Origin: Sordaria brevicollis
Lineage: Eukaryota > Ascomycota > Sordariomycetes > Sordariales > Sordariaceae
DNA: 64,000 nt
Assembly: GCA_033439795.1 (NCBI GenBank)
Contig: JAUTDP010000005.1
Location: 3,465,059-3,529,058, forward strand
Direction of reading: 5' to 3'
A program made the position numbers and the translations under genes. The notes beneath the pieces are model-generated. The model saw only the letters and a program-made list of their open reading frames with translations. It searched no databases and was not told the origin of the DNA. Shown here in pieces: positions 22,172-32,650 of the stretch (position 1 is the first letter of the stretch; each line of letters starts with the position of its first letter).

Positions 22172-24192
22172 ATGCGCTTCCACTTTGTTGCGGGCTTGAT
22201 CGCCTTTGTCGGCGGCTTCACCGGCGGCCTGGGAGTTCGCGCTGCTGGAGTTTATGCTGCTGGAGTTCATGCTGCTGGAGTTCATGCTGCTGGACTGGTG
22301 GTGGCTGCGGAGGGTGTGGTTCAGCCTGGTGGTGGTGGTGAGTAAATACCTGGCACTGGACGCCTTGTTCACGTTTGCAATCTCCTTTTGTCTCTTGCGC
22401 ATTTTGGATTCACAGAAAAGCCTGTATACACCTCGTGCTTCCCAGTTCCGAGTCGCTGCTTACGACCTACAATGAGTGCACCTGCTAACAGCTTCCACTT
22501 CTAGGCACGGCCCTCGCCAACAATGACCGTCCCACTGACACCAGTGCTGCCTTCATCCCTTTCGTTCCACTTGTTACTCCCAGCACCTTCCTTACATCTA
22601 CGGTCAGCGGCATTGATGGCGCCAGCACTTCTTCCAGCACCACATCCCGCCAATTCATTAGCAACGCACCCCTTTCCTGCCCCCGCGACAACGGCACCTG
22701 GTGGACTGTCCGTTCACACCCCCCTCCTGGGAGCAACCAGGTTTTCGAACTCGAGTGCGGCATTGATTACTACGATCCCTATTCCAAAAAGAATCATTAC
22801 GTTGACTCGGGCATGAGGGACAGCTGGGAGGAGTGCGCAAAGTGGTGCGATACACTTGACAATTGTTTGACGTTTGCCTTCATTGCAGGCATTCCTTTGA
22901 AGCCGAACTGCTGGTTGAAGGACAGCATTGAAGGACGCACACTCAACTCGAACAGCTGGGGAGGCAGACTCGTCGCCGTTGACGGTTCCCGTCGTCTCCC
23001 TCGTCACGATGACAGAGGCAACAGTGTCGCTCTTACCACTGACACTGGCCCGATCAAGCCTAGGGGTACTATTGTTACTGCCAACACCTTGCCCACCTCC
23101 ACGGTCAGCAACATTGATCGCGACAGCACCTCGGTTAGCATCTCGTCTTCGGGCCCTGAACCCAAATCCCCAATCCTCTGCCCCCGCGACAACAATACCT
23201 ACTGGATCGACCATGGGCGTTCACGCCATGCGTTCAAAGTCCAATGCGGCATGGATCATTATGACCCCGCGCACAACTGGAACTTTGACAAGGGAATGAA
23301 GAACAGCTGGGAGGAATGCGCAATGTGGTGCGGGGAGTTTAACCACTGTCTAGGCTTCAGCTACATTGGCGGCATTCCCTTGAAGCCGAATTGCTGGCTG
23401 AAGAGCAACTTGAGCGGAGAGGTAGAGAACTGGAACAGTTGGGGTGGCACGTGGGTTGGCGTTAGCTCCTATCTCGATGACCATGGTGACGGAGACAACA
23501 GTGTCATTGCCAACACTGTCGGCGGCCCTTCGAAGCAGACAACTACAGTTCACCCCGTCAAGATTGACACAACTACCGAGTTCGTCCAGGACACTGCCTT
23601 TACAACTGCGGTCACCACTGTTGTCACGACAGAGTTGGTGAAGCCCATGGCACCTGCCACCACGATCCAAGTCGTCCCCACAAGCGGATCATTGTCGACC
23701 CCGATTGATTTCCATGTGACCTGCACTCACGACGATTGGTGGGCGGATGAAAGAGCTGCCTGGCGTGCGATCGAGTACTTCTGCGAGGGTGGCCGTGACG
23801 GAACCTTTGGTGGTCAAGCTTCTGACAAGATTCTACACGAAGAGGACTCATTCGCGGCTGCCTACTGGCCTTACAACGGCACCGCAGTCATCACCAGCGT
23901 CGGTTCCTTGCCGGGTTGCACCATCAAAGTTGACAAGACTCTGTGCATGGATAGATTCAGGTCTGTCATGTATGGCTGTGACTTGGATGTCAAGTACCAG
24001 AAGCGTGGTGGAACGGTCAATGACGGCTGCTTCGCATGGTCTATCCACATGCAGTCGTGGCCGAATGTGGGCCAGTGTCATGATCAGGACACGGATGGTT
24101 TGGGCTTGTGTGCGGTCTGGAGCACCAGCTATGACCCTTCAGATTCTACGACTCGCGACGGCCTCAAGATTGACTGGTTCCCTCGTGATTAG
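22172..24192 (+). CDS. Secreted protein with two PAN/Apple-like repeats
   Basis: Exons 22172-22337 and 22505-24192 encode 617 aa. The 167-bp intron has a GTGAGT donor, GCTAAC branch and CTTCTAG acceptor. The hydrophobic N-terminus (MRFHFVAGLIAFVGGFTGGL) should direct secretion and runs into an AAGVH-type five-residue repeat. Two homologous modules follow, about residues 113-213 and 280-376. Each starts CPRDN and holds W-E-E-C-A-x-W-C, a CL(T/G)F(A/S) strand, GGIPLKPNCWLK-like sequence and a closing NSWGG; this resembles PAN/Apple domains, which bind proteins or sugars. A Thr/Ser/Val-rich linker leads to a C-terminal Cys domain (about 457-617: TCTHDDWW, AIEYFCEGG, KTLCMDRFRS, MYGCDLD, NDGCFAW), similar to domains found in other fungal extracellular proteins. 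Function is unknown; cell-wall or extracellular binding is inferred. Confidence 0.8.
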
Positions 24193-24735
24193 AGCTGGAT
24201 CTGAGGCTACGGAAAGTGTGGTGGCATCGCCATCAAGCGTGCTCGTTCAGGGTAGGAGTAAACCTAATTCGGAGGAAGGTGTTTGGCAAAGTTGGCCTTT
24301 CGTCCCCGATGTACCTTCATCTGACACCACAGTTAGAGATCACAACCAAATTATAGGTAGCTCCCCAAGTGCAAGTTGCCCCTGCTGACTTTTGTCCATT
24401 CCCATTTCCGAACTGTCTCTCACCTTGGTCTTTTTCGGTTGTTCTTGCTCAGTCTCGTAGTCGAGACCCCAGTTGTGTTTTGCTTTTCCTCCTTTCAAGT
24501 CAAACAGACTCCGCGCAAAGGGTTCGTTGCTTCAGTCTGACTGGTAAATAACCCATGCTTATTCTCTTCACAGGATATCACATTGGATCTTTTTCTGACT
24601 CTCACCATATCTCTTCCACTAGGCATCGGCCAAATACAATCATTCGTATCGTCTTTTTCGCTTCCCATTTAATCCAACAACAAACCCATTTTTAACTCGA
24701 CAACAATCAACAACACCACGTACCAACAAATCAAG
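24193..24735. other. Intergenic; 3'UTR of PAN gene and promoter of MDR gene
   Basis: No coding region is supported. A CT-rich stretch and CAA-rich leader precede ATG 24736. Confidence 0.45.
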
Positions 24736-26486
24736 ATGGATCCCGAGTCCCTGACCCCCAATCGCGTACAGCCCGTGATACAAGTACCTGCCCCGAAACC
24801 CACAAGACCCCGGCTCACCCAGTGGCACAAATTTGTAGACCGCCTTGTGACAATCAATCCATGCCCCGATGGTCCTCCCTACAACCCCGCGTTCAAGATC
24901 TGGCGCAACGACCTGTACCCGGTTCCAGGCGACGACGAAGTCTGCATCCGTTCGCGCGCCATCGGGTTGAACCACATCGACTGGAAGAATCTGGAGCACG
25001 AGATTATGGTCAAGCAGTGGCCGGAGATTTTGGGGTTTGAGGTTGCGGGTGTGGTTGAGGCAGTGGGGTCGAACGTCAAGGAGTCGGAGGTGAGGATTGG
25101 GCAGGCGGTGATGGCGGTGAGTGGAACGGTTGGGATGCAGCCTGGTATGAAGCCTAGTTCTGGTGCTCGTGGTGGCATGAAGACGGCGACTCAAGAAAAC
25201 ACAAAAAAGGCTGATACGGCTGGGGAACGTGAAGCCAAGAAAGTCGTTGAAAAGACTCTCGGAAATGTAACCAGGATGGGAGAATGGATTGGAAGAGCCG
25301 GCGGGTTCCAAGACGTGACTTGTGTGCCCAAGAGCTGGGTTACCAGGATGCCGGCAAGCTGGATATTTGAATGGGCGGCCGGTGTTCCGTGAGTGTGCTC
25401 CTGTGCTTCCTTCTCCCATATCCACTGCTGCTTATGCTAATCGTACATATATCTTCCTACAGACTAGTCTACATTACGGCTTGCTCGGCTATCGTCTGCG
25501 GGCTAGGTATTCAGCTGCCCTTCATGTCGCCATCCTACCTGGCCGCACCCGTGAATCCACAACCCTGGCAAACTCCAGCCGTTCCCCCATCCGGCCAAGG
25601 CACAAAACCCATCAGGTCGGTCCTAATTCTGGGTGGGACATCGGGAGTTGGCAGTTCGGTCATCCAGCTCTTGCGCATTGCACTCGGCCGCGAGGCCATG
25701 ATCATCGCAGCCAGCTGCTCACCGGGTTACTTTCGCGCTCTCAAGGACCGCGGGGCTACTGTCACGCTACGTGCTGATACGGGCGGTCTCTTTAAGAAGG
25801 TGATAATTATAACGCAAGGACAAGGTGTGGATGCCATTGTTGATTGCATCGGTGGTGCTGCTTGTTTGGAGGAGCGCCGGAGAAATAAGATTGATTTGGG
25901 AGAGGAGTGGGATGGGGAGACGGACGAGGAGATGGACCTCCCACGTGACGAGATGGATGTTAATGAGGAGGGCGAGGAAGGGGAGGGCGAGGAACAGGAG
26001 GGCGAGGAAGGGATTGGCGAGGAAGGGAATGGCGAGGAAGGGAATGGCGAGGAAGGGAATGGCGAGGAAGGGAATGGTGAGGAAGGGAATGGCGAGGAAC
26101 AGAAGGGCGAGGAACAGAAGGGCGAGGAACAGAAGGACGACACACCTGCACGGGAGAGCGCAGACCTCGCAGAGCCCCTGGAGATCTGGGACGTCTTCAA
26201 CAGAGATGGACCCAAGCTGTACGTTGAAGTGGCTACGGGTCAGCAAACCGATGTGCCCGAGGACAGGGAGATTACTGCGAAGAAGGTGTTTTCGAGAATG
26301 ATCTTGATGGAACGTCATGGTTCGCGCGTGATGGAAGCTTTGCCAGGCTTGATCGAGTCTGGACAGTTCCAATTTCCGCATCCGGGAGGAATTCAAGTGG
26401 TGGGTGCGGGATTGACGAGTATTCCTGGTGCGTTGGAGAAGTTGAAGGAAGGAAGTGGGGGGCAGAAGTTTGTGATTAAGATGTAG
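24736..26486 (+). CDS. MDR-family (zinc alcohol dehydrogenase-like) oxidoreductase with acidic insertion
   Basis: Exons 24736-25388 and 25463-26486 encode 558 aa. The 74-bp intron has a GTGAGT donor and a CCTACAG acceptor and restores GVPLVYITACSAIV. The N-terminal GroES-like domain shows EVCIRSRAIGLNHIDWKNLE, ILGFEVAGVVEAVG and RIGQAVMAVSG. The Rossmann domain has VLILGGTSGVGSSVIQLLRI (about residue 271) and GVDAIVDCIGG. The structural-zinc cysteines are absent, so it belongs with zinc-free enoyl-reductase/quinone-oxidoreductase-like MDR proteins that use NAD(P)H. After DCIGG the enzyme fold is interrupted by about 110 acidic residues built from an EEGNG repeat, and resumes at KLYVEVATGQ. 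No targeting signal is evident. Substrate unknown. Related enzymes often act as trans-enoyl reductases or toxin-detoxifying reductases, but no biosynthetic cluster is visible here. Confidence 0.85.
25971..26135 (+). repeat. 15-bp in-frame tandem repeat (11 units) inside the MDR gene
   Basis: The unit GGCGAGGAAGGGAAT and variants are repeated 11 times without breaking frame. They encode GEEGN/GEEQE/GEEQK pentapeptides in a surface-loop position of the Rossmann domain. Confidence 0.92.
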
Positions 26487-26909
26487 ATTTGTTCGATTTT
26501 TCTATGCGGTTGTTGTCGACTAGACAGGTCGAGGAGGTCTTACATATTGGATACGAGCCGCAGTTTAGGTTGTATGCTTTTGGAATCATCCTTCTTCGTT
26601 TTCACTGGTGACGCCTGCTTCACCGGAGCTCGTCAAACAGCCCCCTCCTTTCAAGTGTTCCTGAAAACAGCAACAACTGTTGAGGGTGGTCACGTGCAGA
26701 CCGACCTCAACGGCACCATTCACGGCCATAACCATTCACCTCTGGAGGCAACGGCCCCACCTACACTTTGCCCTACTTCTGGACTTCAGGCCAGCGCACC
26801 ATCTGATCTTTCTTTCGCAACACATCACACAATCGATTGTTGATTCCTTTCGTGGCCATCCAAGCTCTTCACAGAAACTGCAATCACCACCATTCCACGG
26901 CCGAGAGAA
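26487..26909. other. Intergenic; promoter of the USP-like gene
   Basis: No gene is seen. From about 26860 on, the sequence is homologous to the leader of the minus-strand DEAH-like gene (near 3575-3522), for instance the shared GCAATCAC-ACCATTCC and GAGAGAAGT segments. Confidence 0.5.
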
Positions 26910-26973
26910 GTGAGCAAAAAACATACGCGCGCACTCTTATGGATTCATTACTGACCTTTTCTCGTCACTACAG
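26910..26973 (+). other. Predicted 5'UTR intron of the USP-like gene
   Basis: A GTGAGC donor, a TTACTGACC branch-like site and a CACTACAG acceptor define 64 nt ending 10 nt before ATG 26984. Flanks and branch region match the intron at 3459-3521. Confidence 0.65.
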
Positions 26974-26983
26974 AGCATTCACC

Positions 26984-28990
26984 ATGGAAAACCCTGGTGG
27001 ATTACCGCCGCCAAAGAAGAACGGCAGGCAGCCACACGGCGCCCCCCTCCCACTCGCGACCCGACAGGTTCATGTTGCGAATAATCAGCACCCTGGCTAC
27101 GACCAGGAGATGGAGGTGGACATCGTCAACGACCAAGATGTCGCTCCGGTTGAGAACAGCGGAGCTCCCACTACTCAGGCGCCTCACGAGGAACAATCCG
27201 AGGTTCAATACTATGGGCCTGTTTCCGCTTTTGATGATGCGTTCCGCACTGACGAGCAGAACGAGCGGCGCATGGGCGTTGAGCGCCTTCCTTTGCAAGG
27301 TCGCTATCTACAACTTGTCAATCCCACCCATGTTCATTTCAAGGACAATGGTCGATTCAATCAAGACGAGCTTGAACTGATGGGCTACCATCACTCTATG
27401 ATCAATTGGTATGCTCCGGACCAGAACATAAAGAAGCCGGGCACGCATATTCAGCTCGCGGCAAAGGTTGCCGTTGATGACGAGAGCCTTGGGGCTCTAT
27501 GCAATACCATTCAACAAGAAGCAAAGAGACACAATAGTCAAATTGCCAACATCTGGGTCCAATTTCAAGACCCTACCGAACAGAGCAGGCTCTCAAAGGC
27601 CCTTCATGGAGCCACATGCAGCAAAACAACTCCGATGTCTGACAACACGGTCAAGATAGGAACAGAGAGTCCTAGAGCTGGACACGCAGTTGCAGAGTGT
27701 GCCCAACTGGATCACGGGCGTCCGGTTACGCCGCCCAACGGCGATGGCCACACTTGGCTCTCGGAACGTTCCTCGCAATCGAGCCATCGCTCCAATGAGC
27801 GCTCAAGCACACCGTCCAGCGAGGACATGGCTCCCAGCGAGGACATGGCGCCCAGTCTACTTGCCCGCTCGCAATCGAGAAACATGATCGATATTTGTCT
27901 TCGCCATCAGTGGCCTCCCAAGACATCTCTCGATATACAATCGTCGGGACTGGACTGCCTTGTCGTGGTCATGCGCTGCATCGTCTCCTATCTAGAGCCA
28001 CAGGACTTGCGCAATTCAACCATTCAGTTGGCCCAACAAGGCGACCATCTCACCAGGCTGTTTTGGTCACTGGTGTGGATGGACTTTGACCAAGCGGGAT
28101 CCGATGCGACGGACGGCATGCGACGTCAGTTCATGGACGAGTTCCGCAAAAAGGAACATCTCGAACCAAACGAGGATCCTCCTTTTATCGATCTAGCTCG
28201 GTCTGACGAAGCATTCATGAGGAGCTTCTGGTCACAGGAGGGTCTCTTCACCCTTGGATTCACCATGGTGCGCGAGCCTCCCGACGGCCAATGGCATCAG
28301 ATAACGGAGCGTTGCTTGGACTTGATCTGGGACGGGAAAACCACGCTCGAGGACTACATCAGTAGCCTTCAGGGTTACCGTTCCCGTCCTGATGGCAGTT
28401 TCGTAATGATTTCTGTCTTTGGAGCACCCGATGTTCTCCCCGTTCTTTACAGGCCAGAAGGCGGTCAAAGAATCCATAACTTCTACGATCAGATCCGGGG
28501 CTTCACTGTCAAGCTTGAGCATTATGAGGACGGACTGGATATTGGCTACCGCTTGATTGCCGTAGTCAGGCTCAGGGGAGAAGCTGACCCATGCGATGCC
28601 GTGCGCTTGTATCGGCCCAACGGATTACTGGTTAGGCCGACCACCGAAACGGACTACTTTCCGACATCTTGGAGAGTGTCTAGTTCCGAGCCATACATGC
28701 TCTTTTATGCTCGCTGTGAGCTGCCTGACATGTATGACATTGTTCGGTATCCCGAGCTACCGGCCAACCACCTCGAGAGTCGGAGCTTCTGCTTCCGGTC
28801 GGCCGTCCCCTCGCAAGGACAGACGCCCGAGCCCAACAGCTCCGGTGCAATCGGCAGTGAGGACTCCTCCTCGGAGGCCGATTAGACTCACGGCCAGCCA
28901 GCCAGTGCAGGTCCATTAGCCTCAAAGCAGGCTCCCAAGGTGCCACCTGGTGGTATCATTCACCCTGAGGGCAAGAAAGGTGGCAAATAG
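26984..28990 (+). pseudogene. Ubiquitin-specific-protease-like protein with a premature TAG near the C-terminus
   Basis: The frame from ATG 26984 runs 633 aa to TAG 28883-28885. It then continues open for 34 codons (QPASAGPLASK, then PPGGIIHPEGKKGGK) to TAG 28988-28990, so TAG 28885 probably replaced CAG. Residues 1-320 are low complexity with Ser/Pro runs. From about 320 to 580 the block order follows the USP fold: SSGLDCLVVVMRCIVSYL (Cys-box position, Cys325), an EDYISSLQGY stretch, FVMISVFGAPDVLPV, DIGYRLIAVVRLRG, then DAVRLYRPNG where the GGHY His box should be, and SSSEPYMLFYARCEL matching the typical ending YLLFYER. The His appears lost, so it is probably an inactive USP-like protein. 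The identification is by motif order only. The N-terminus MENPGGLPPP matches MENPRGLPPS of the DEAH-like gene. The protein ending at 28885 could still be made. Confidence 0.6.
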
Positions 28991-29133
28991 AGTATAACTG
29001 CAATACAATTGACCACCTTATACCTTAATCGCATGTGACTTCTCCTGTTTTTGTGTGTGCGTGATAATGATATCTCAAAACTTGATGCCCTTGCGTTTGA
29101 TGATATTCTCCAAGCTTAGTGCGTCGGGTCATA

Positions 29134-30882
29134 GAAGGCCGGGATGAACAATTAGTCCAAGCATAGCACGTTGCCTTGGACTGGCAGGCCACTGCAAGTA
29201 ACGCAGATCTCCAGGCGGGGACTGCTAGGTTGCGCATCGAAGATCTAGAACGATAGCTAGAATCGGAAAAATACAACTGCGAGCTCTACAAGGAGCATGC
29301 TTCGGAATATCACGAGCGCATAAACGACAGCGAAAAGAAGGTTCTAGAGTTGCTTAAGCAGATTAATGAGGTCCGTGTTGACCGGGAAAGCACTGCAAAG
29401 TCTCTGGAATCGGAGAAACACAAGTGCGAGGTCTATAAGGAGCAGGCCTCAGAGTCTCACAGGCTCATGACCGTCACCGAAGACAAAGTTCTAGAACTGC
29501 AAAAGCAGGTTAATGATAATCAGGCCGAGCGGGACGTCGCTACAAAGTCTCTAGCTAAAGCAAAGACGCAGAAATCTCTCGATGACAAAGAAGTGCGCAC
29601 TTTGAACCAGCAAGTTCGTAGCTTACAATCGGACCTTGAAGACACCAAGGCCCAGCGTCAATTACTCCAAGAAGACAGTCTACGGGAGCTTCAAAATGCA
29701 AAGAAGGAACTTCAACGTGAACATAACTCCCAACTGCAAACAACTCGCGCAGAGTTAGAGCAGGACCGTGATAGCTACAAGGAGCAGTGTACCACACTCA
29801 ACGAGACTATCGAGCAACTGCAACAACACAAGGACAAGATGAAGAAGTCCTATAAGGACCGCATTAATATAGCGAAGCGTACATACGAACAAAGACTCGC
29901 AATTATCGAAGAGGATTATCGGTATATAGTACAGGACCGTAATCAAACCCGAGGATTTAGAGACGCTTTGGCCGAGACTGTTAAAGAGCAACAAGAGGAG
30001 AAGAGGAAATATCAAAAGAAACACGAAAAGGAATGTCAAGATTTGAAAGAAACCTATAGTAATATATTTACTACCAAGGCCCAAATCATCGAAGATAAAT
30101 ATAACGAGATCATTAAGGACATAAAAGAAAAACACAAGGCAGAGCTTGAGAAGATCAAGAATCAGCACTCCAAGTCACTCAAGGAGATCCAGCAACAACA
30201 TTCCAAAGCTTACAAAGCCTTGGAGGAGGATATCTCGGATGCTCAAACCAAGCTGGAAGAGGCGGATGATGAGCACAAGGCAGAGCTTGAGAAGATCAAG
30301 AATCAGCACTCTGGAGATCGTAATGCCTGGAACAAGGCCGTTTCAACTGCTAACGCAAAGGTTCGAGCCAAGAAAATGGAGCTAAATACTCTACACCGCA
30401 CCGTGACATCTATACGTCATCATTGGGCGGATGTCCTGAATCTCATCTGCATATGGCCTATTGAGACACATCAATGGCAACAACTCGTACGCCGCATTGA
30501 GGAGGGTGGGACGGTGTCTACTAACATGCCAACCATATCACTATAGTCGATTAATCAGGACAACGCACCCCGCGTTCGTAAATACAAGTCAGCAGTACAA
30601 TACATCATTGACCTTCACGGCGTATCTCTCAGCGGACAGTCCTGGGCGACACCGCAAGCGATACAGGACATCCACGCGCTATCCGCCTGTTTGTCGGAAG
30701 ACAGCGTTGTCCATCAGGGAATACTACAAAGCTTGGTTGATATTGCCTTTGAGCAACTAGGGCAACTCCAAGCACATTTGAACTCTTCGGATCAATATGC
30801 TTTGGCCTTTGGCGTATGCCAGTTGGTGCACATTCTGCGTTCTCGATGGCCAGAACTTAACCTCGGTATCGACCGCGTTTAA
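29134..30882 (+). pseudogene. Long coiled-coil protein gene broken by three in-frame TAG codons
   Basis: One plus-strand frame is coding-like from about 29134 (EGRDEQLVQA) to TAA 30880-30882. It is interrupted by TAG at 29164, 29254 and 30544, each flanked by matching sequence in the same frame. The longest open part (29350-30543) encodes about 398 aa of nearly continuous coiled coil rich in Glu, Lys and Gln, with internal duplications: LESEK-x-C-E-x-YKE appears twice, and HKAELEKIKNQHS twice. After the third TAG comes a non-coiled C-terminal part (about 112 aa: QDNAPRVRKYKSAVQYIIDL, ending RSRWPELNLGIDRV). No convincing start codon is visible upstream, so the 5' end is uncertain. It directly borders the RIP-mutated block. 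It resembles SMC/tropomyosin-type coiled coils only in composition; function unknown. Confidence 0.6.
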
Positions 30883-31390
30883 CTAACTCGACATTATATA
30901 CCCTAGGGGTTATTTGAGAGAGATTACCGAAGTACCGAAAGTTGAAAACATTTGGACTTTAGCTCAATATTGGTAACAATATCTAATCCGGTAGGACTCG
31001 GCTATAATTATCCTCCCTAACACTGAACTCGTTTTGGTGCTTGATGCGAAGGATTATACGGTAACGGTAGTAAATAAACGGGATTGTTATTTTAGCGAAC
31101 GCGATTTTAAGATTTTCCAATTAGGAAAACAAATTCAAGTTGTTATTGAAGGCGAGTTAATGTGGTTCCTTAATAACGCTATATTATAGTAGAAAATACA
31201 AGTTTTGTTTTATAAACGTTACTATACTTTTTAACTCCGAAGTGACTTTTTTTCCGCGTTATTAATAAATTATTGCCAACGATTTTTCTATATATAAAAA
31301 AATTATTTAGAAATTAATTAAAAAAGGATTAAAGAAAGGGATTTTATATATATAACCGGTATATAGAAAGAAAGTAAAAAATAATAAAAA

Positions 31391-31405
31391 TTAGGGTTAG
31401 GGTTA
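31391..31405 (+). repeat. Short interstitial telomere-like TTAGGG repeat
   Basis: Two TTAGGG units plus TTA. This is too short to imply a former telomere. Confidence 0.5.
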
Positions 31406-31949
31406 AAAAAGGTTATTTAGAATAGTAAGGCCCGGGTAAATATTATTAACGATTTTTCTATATATAAAGAAAATAAAACTTTTTGAAAAATAAAAGTATA
31501 AGAAAACTGTTACCGGATATATACGATTAAATAAATAGTAGAGTATTAGGTTAGGTCAATTAAATAACCGACCCGGCGCCGCGGCTATAGGTATTGGGTA
31601 CTATAGTCGCGTATAGACCTACTAGCCGGCATCGTAGGCTGGCGGGCCGGAAACGGCAAATATCCACCCTAATTATACGGAGTAAATCCTACGCGTTATA
31701 GTCCTTAAAAGGATCCTTCGCGACGCGGCCTACGGCCCGTTTTCTTTCTTCTATATTTCGCTTTTTTATTTTAATATTATTAATTAATTTTTATTAAAGA
31801 TATTTAGAATTCTAAATAAACCTAGCCTACTGTAATATCTAATAACTATAATTAAAAACTTTAATTAATGAAATTATTTATAATAAATTAAATCCTTTTA
31901 TTAAGAAGTTTATTTAATTGTACGAGGGCTGCCGCCCCCGTACCCCCGC

Positions 31950-31972
31950 AAAATTTGCCTTCGGCAAATTTT
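31950..31972. repeat. Perfect hairpin (10-bp stem, 3-nt loop)
   Basis: AAAATTTGCC-TTC-GGCAAATTTT, set in CpG/C-rich sequence (GCCGCCCCCG before, ACGGGTGGG after). Confidence 0.85.
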
Positions 31973-32027
31973 ATACGGGTGGGCAGAAATTTACTTGAAG
32001 CGGAGCTTAACATTTACTTCCTCTATT

Positions 32028-32156
<129 letters not shown>

Positions 32157-32267
32157 ATTACTACATATTTATTTATTACTATCTATTCATTTTTTACTAT
32201 TTATTTATTGATTAATATTTATTTATTATTTTATATTTAATATTCAAATATTTTTTAAATGGATTTT

Positions 32268-32343
32268 ATTTTTACTCCGGCCGGGAATCGAACCGACCGC
32301 TTAAGGGTATATATTATAACCGTACATTTGCTAGGTTAGCTAC
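32268..32343 (-). other. tRNA-like / SINE-head-like sequence
   Basis: The reverse complement contains GGTTCGATTCC, an exact Pol III B-box, and upstream TAGCTAACCTAGC, close to an A-box. An anticodon-like stem and T-arm are imperfect, and no intact acceptor stem forms. It reads toward the long (AAT)n tract on the same strand, the order of a tRNA-derived SINE with a simple-repeat tail. A degraded tRNA is the alternative. Confidence 0.4.
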
Positions 32344-32386
32344 GACGTTTTATTTATAAAATAAATTTTTTTTTTATTATATACCT

Positions 32387-32650
32387 ATCCGTCGGATTTT
32401 TTTAAAGCCGTTTTTCTCGGCCGGCAGGCTAGATACGGTCACGTGAGTAGTACCAAACTACTCGCCTCAGCTTACTCATCATTTTAATACCCATTTTTTC
32501 TATCCTTATCGATAAACTTTTTAGATTTTTTTCTATATATCCGTCAAATTTTTTCAAAGCCGTTTTTCTCGGCCGGCAGGCTACCCACGGTCACGTGAGT
32601 GGTACCACTGTACTCGTCTCAGCTTACTCATCATTTCGGTACCCACTTTG
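32387..32650. repeat. Direct duplication of a 111-bp unit (spacing 152 bp)
   Basis: Copies at about 32387-32497 and 32539-32649 share AAGCCGTTTTTCTCGGCCGG, CGGTCACGTGAGT and CTCAGCTTACTCATCATTT. Differences are mostly C/T and G/A changes. Confidence 0.85.

Larger units (their letters stand above)
30883..31991. other. Left edge of RIP-mutated heterochromatin; no gene
   Basis: Composition falls quickly to AT-rich, with CpA/TpG depletion, after the coiled-coil relic. A 26-bp sequence around TTAACGATTTTTCTATATAT occurs twice (about 31273 and 31443). Two TTAGGG units in tandem lie at 31391-31405. A less mutated, CpG-rich island spans about 31,545-31,740. A perfect 10-bp-stem hairpin lies at 31950-31972. 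No gene is supported. Confidence 0.5.

Noticed and set aside
25727..26396. Minus-strand Pro/Ser- and Leu/Phe-rich frames
   Set aside because: By-products of the 15-bp repeat in the MDR gene read antisense.
31391..31405. TTAGGG repeats as evidence of a former telomere or fusion point
   Set aside because: Only two units, in AT-rich sequence, expected by chance or from an element.
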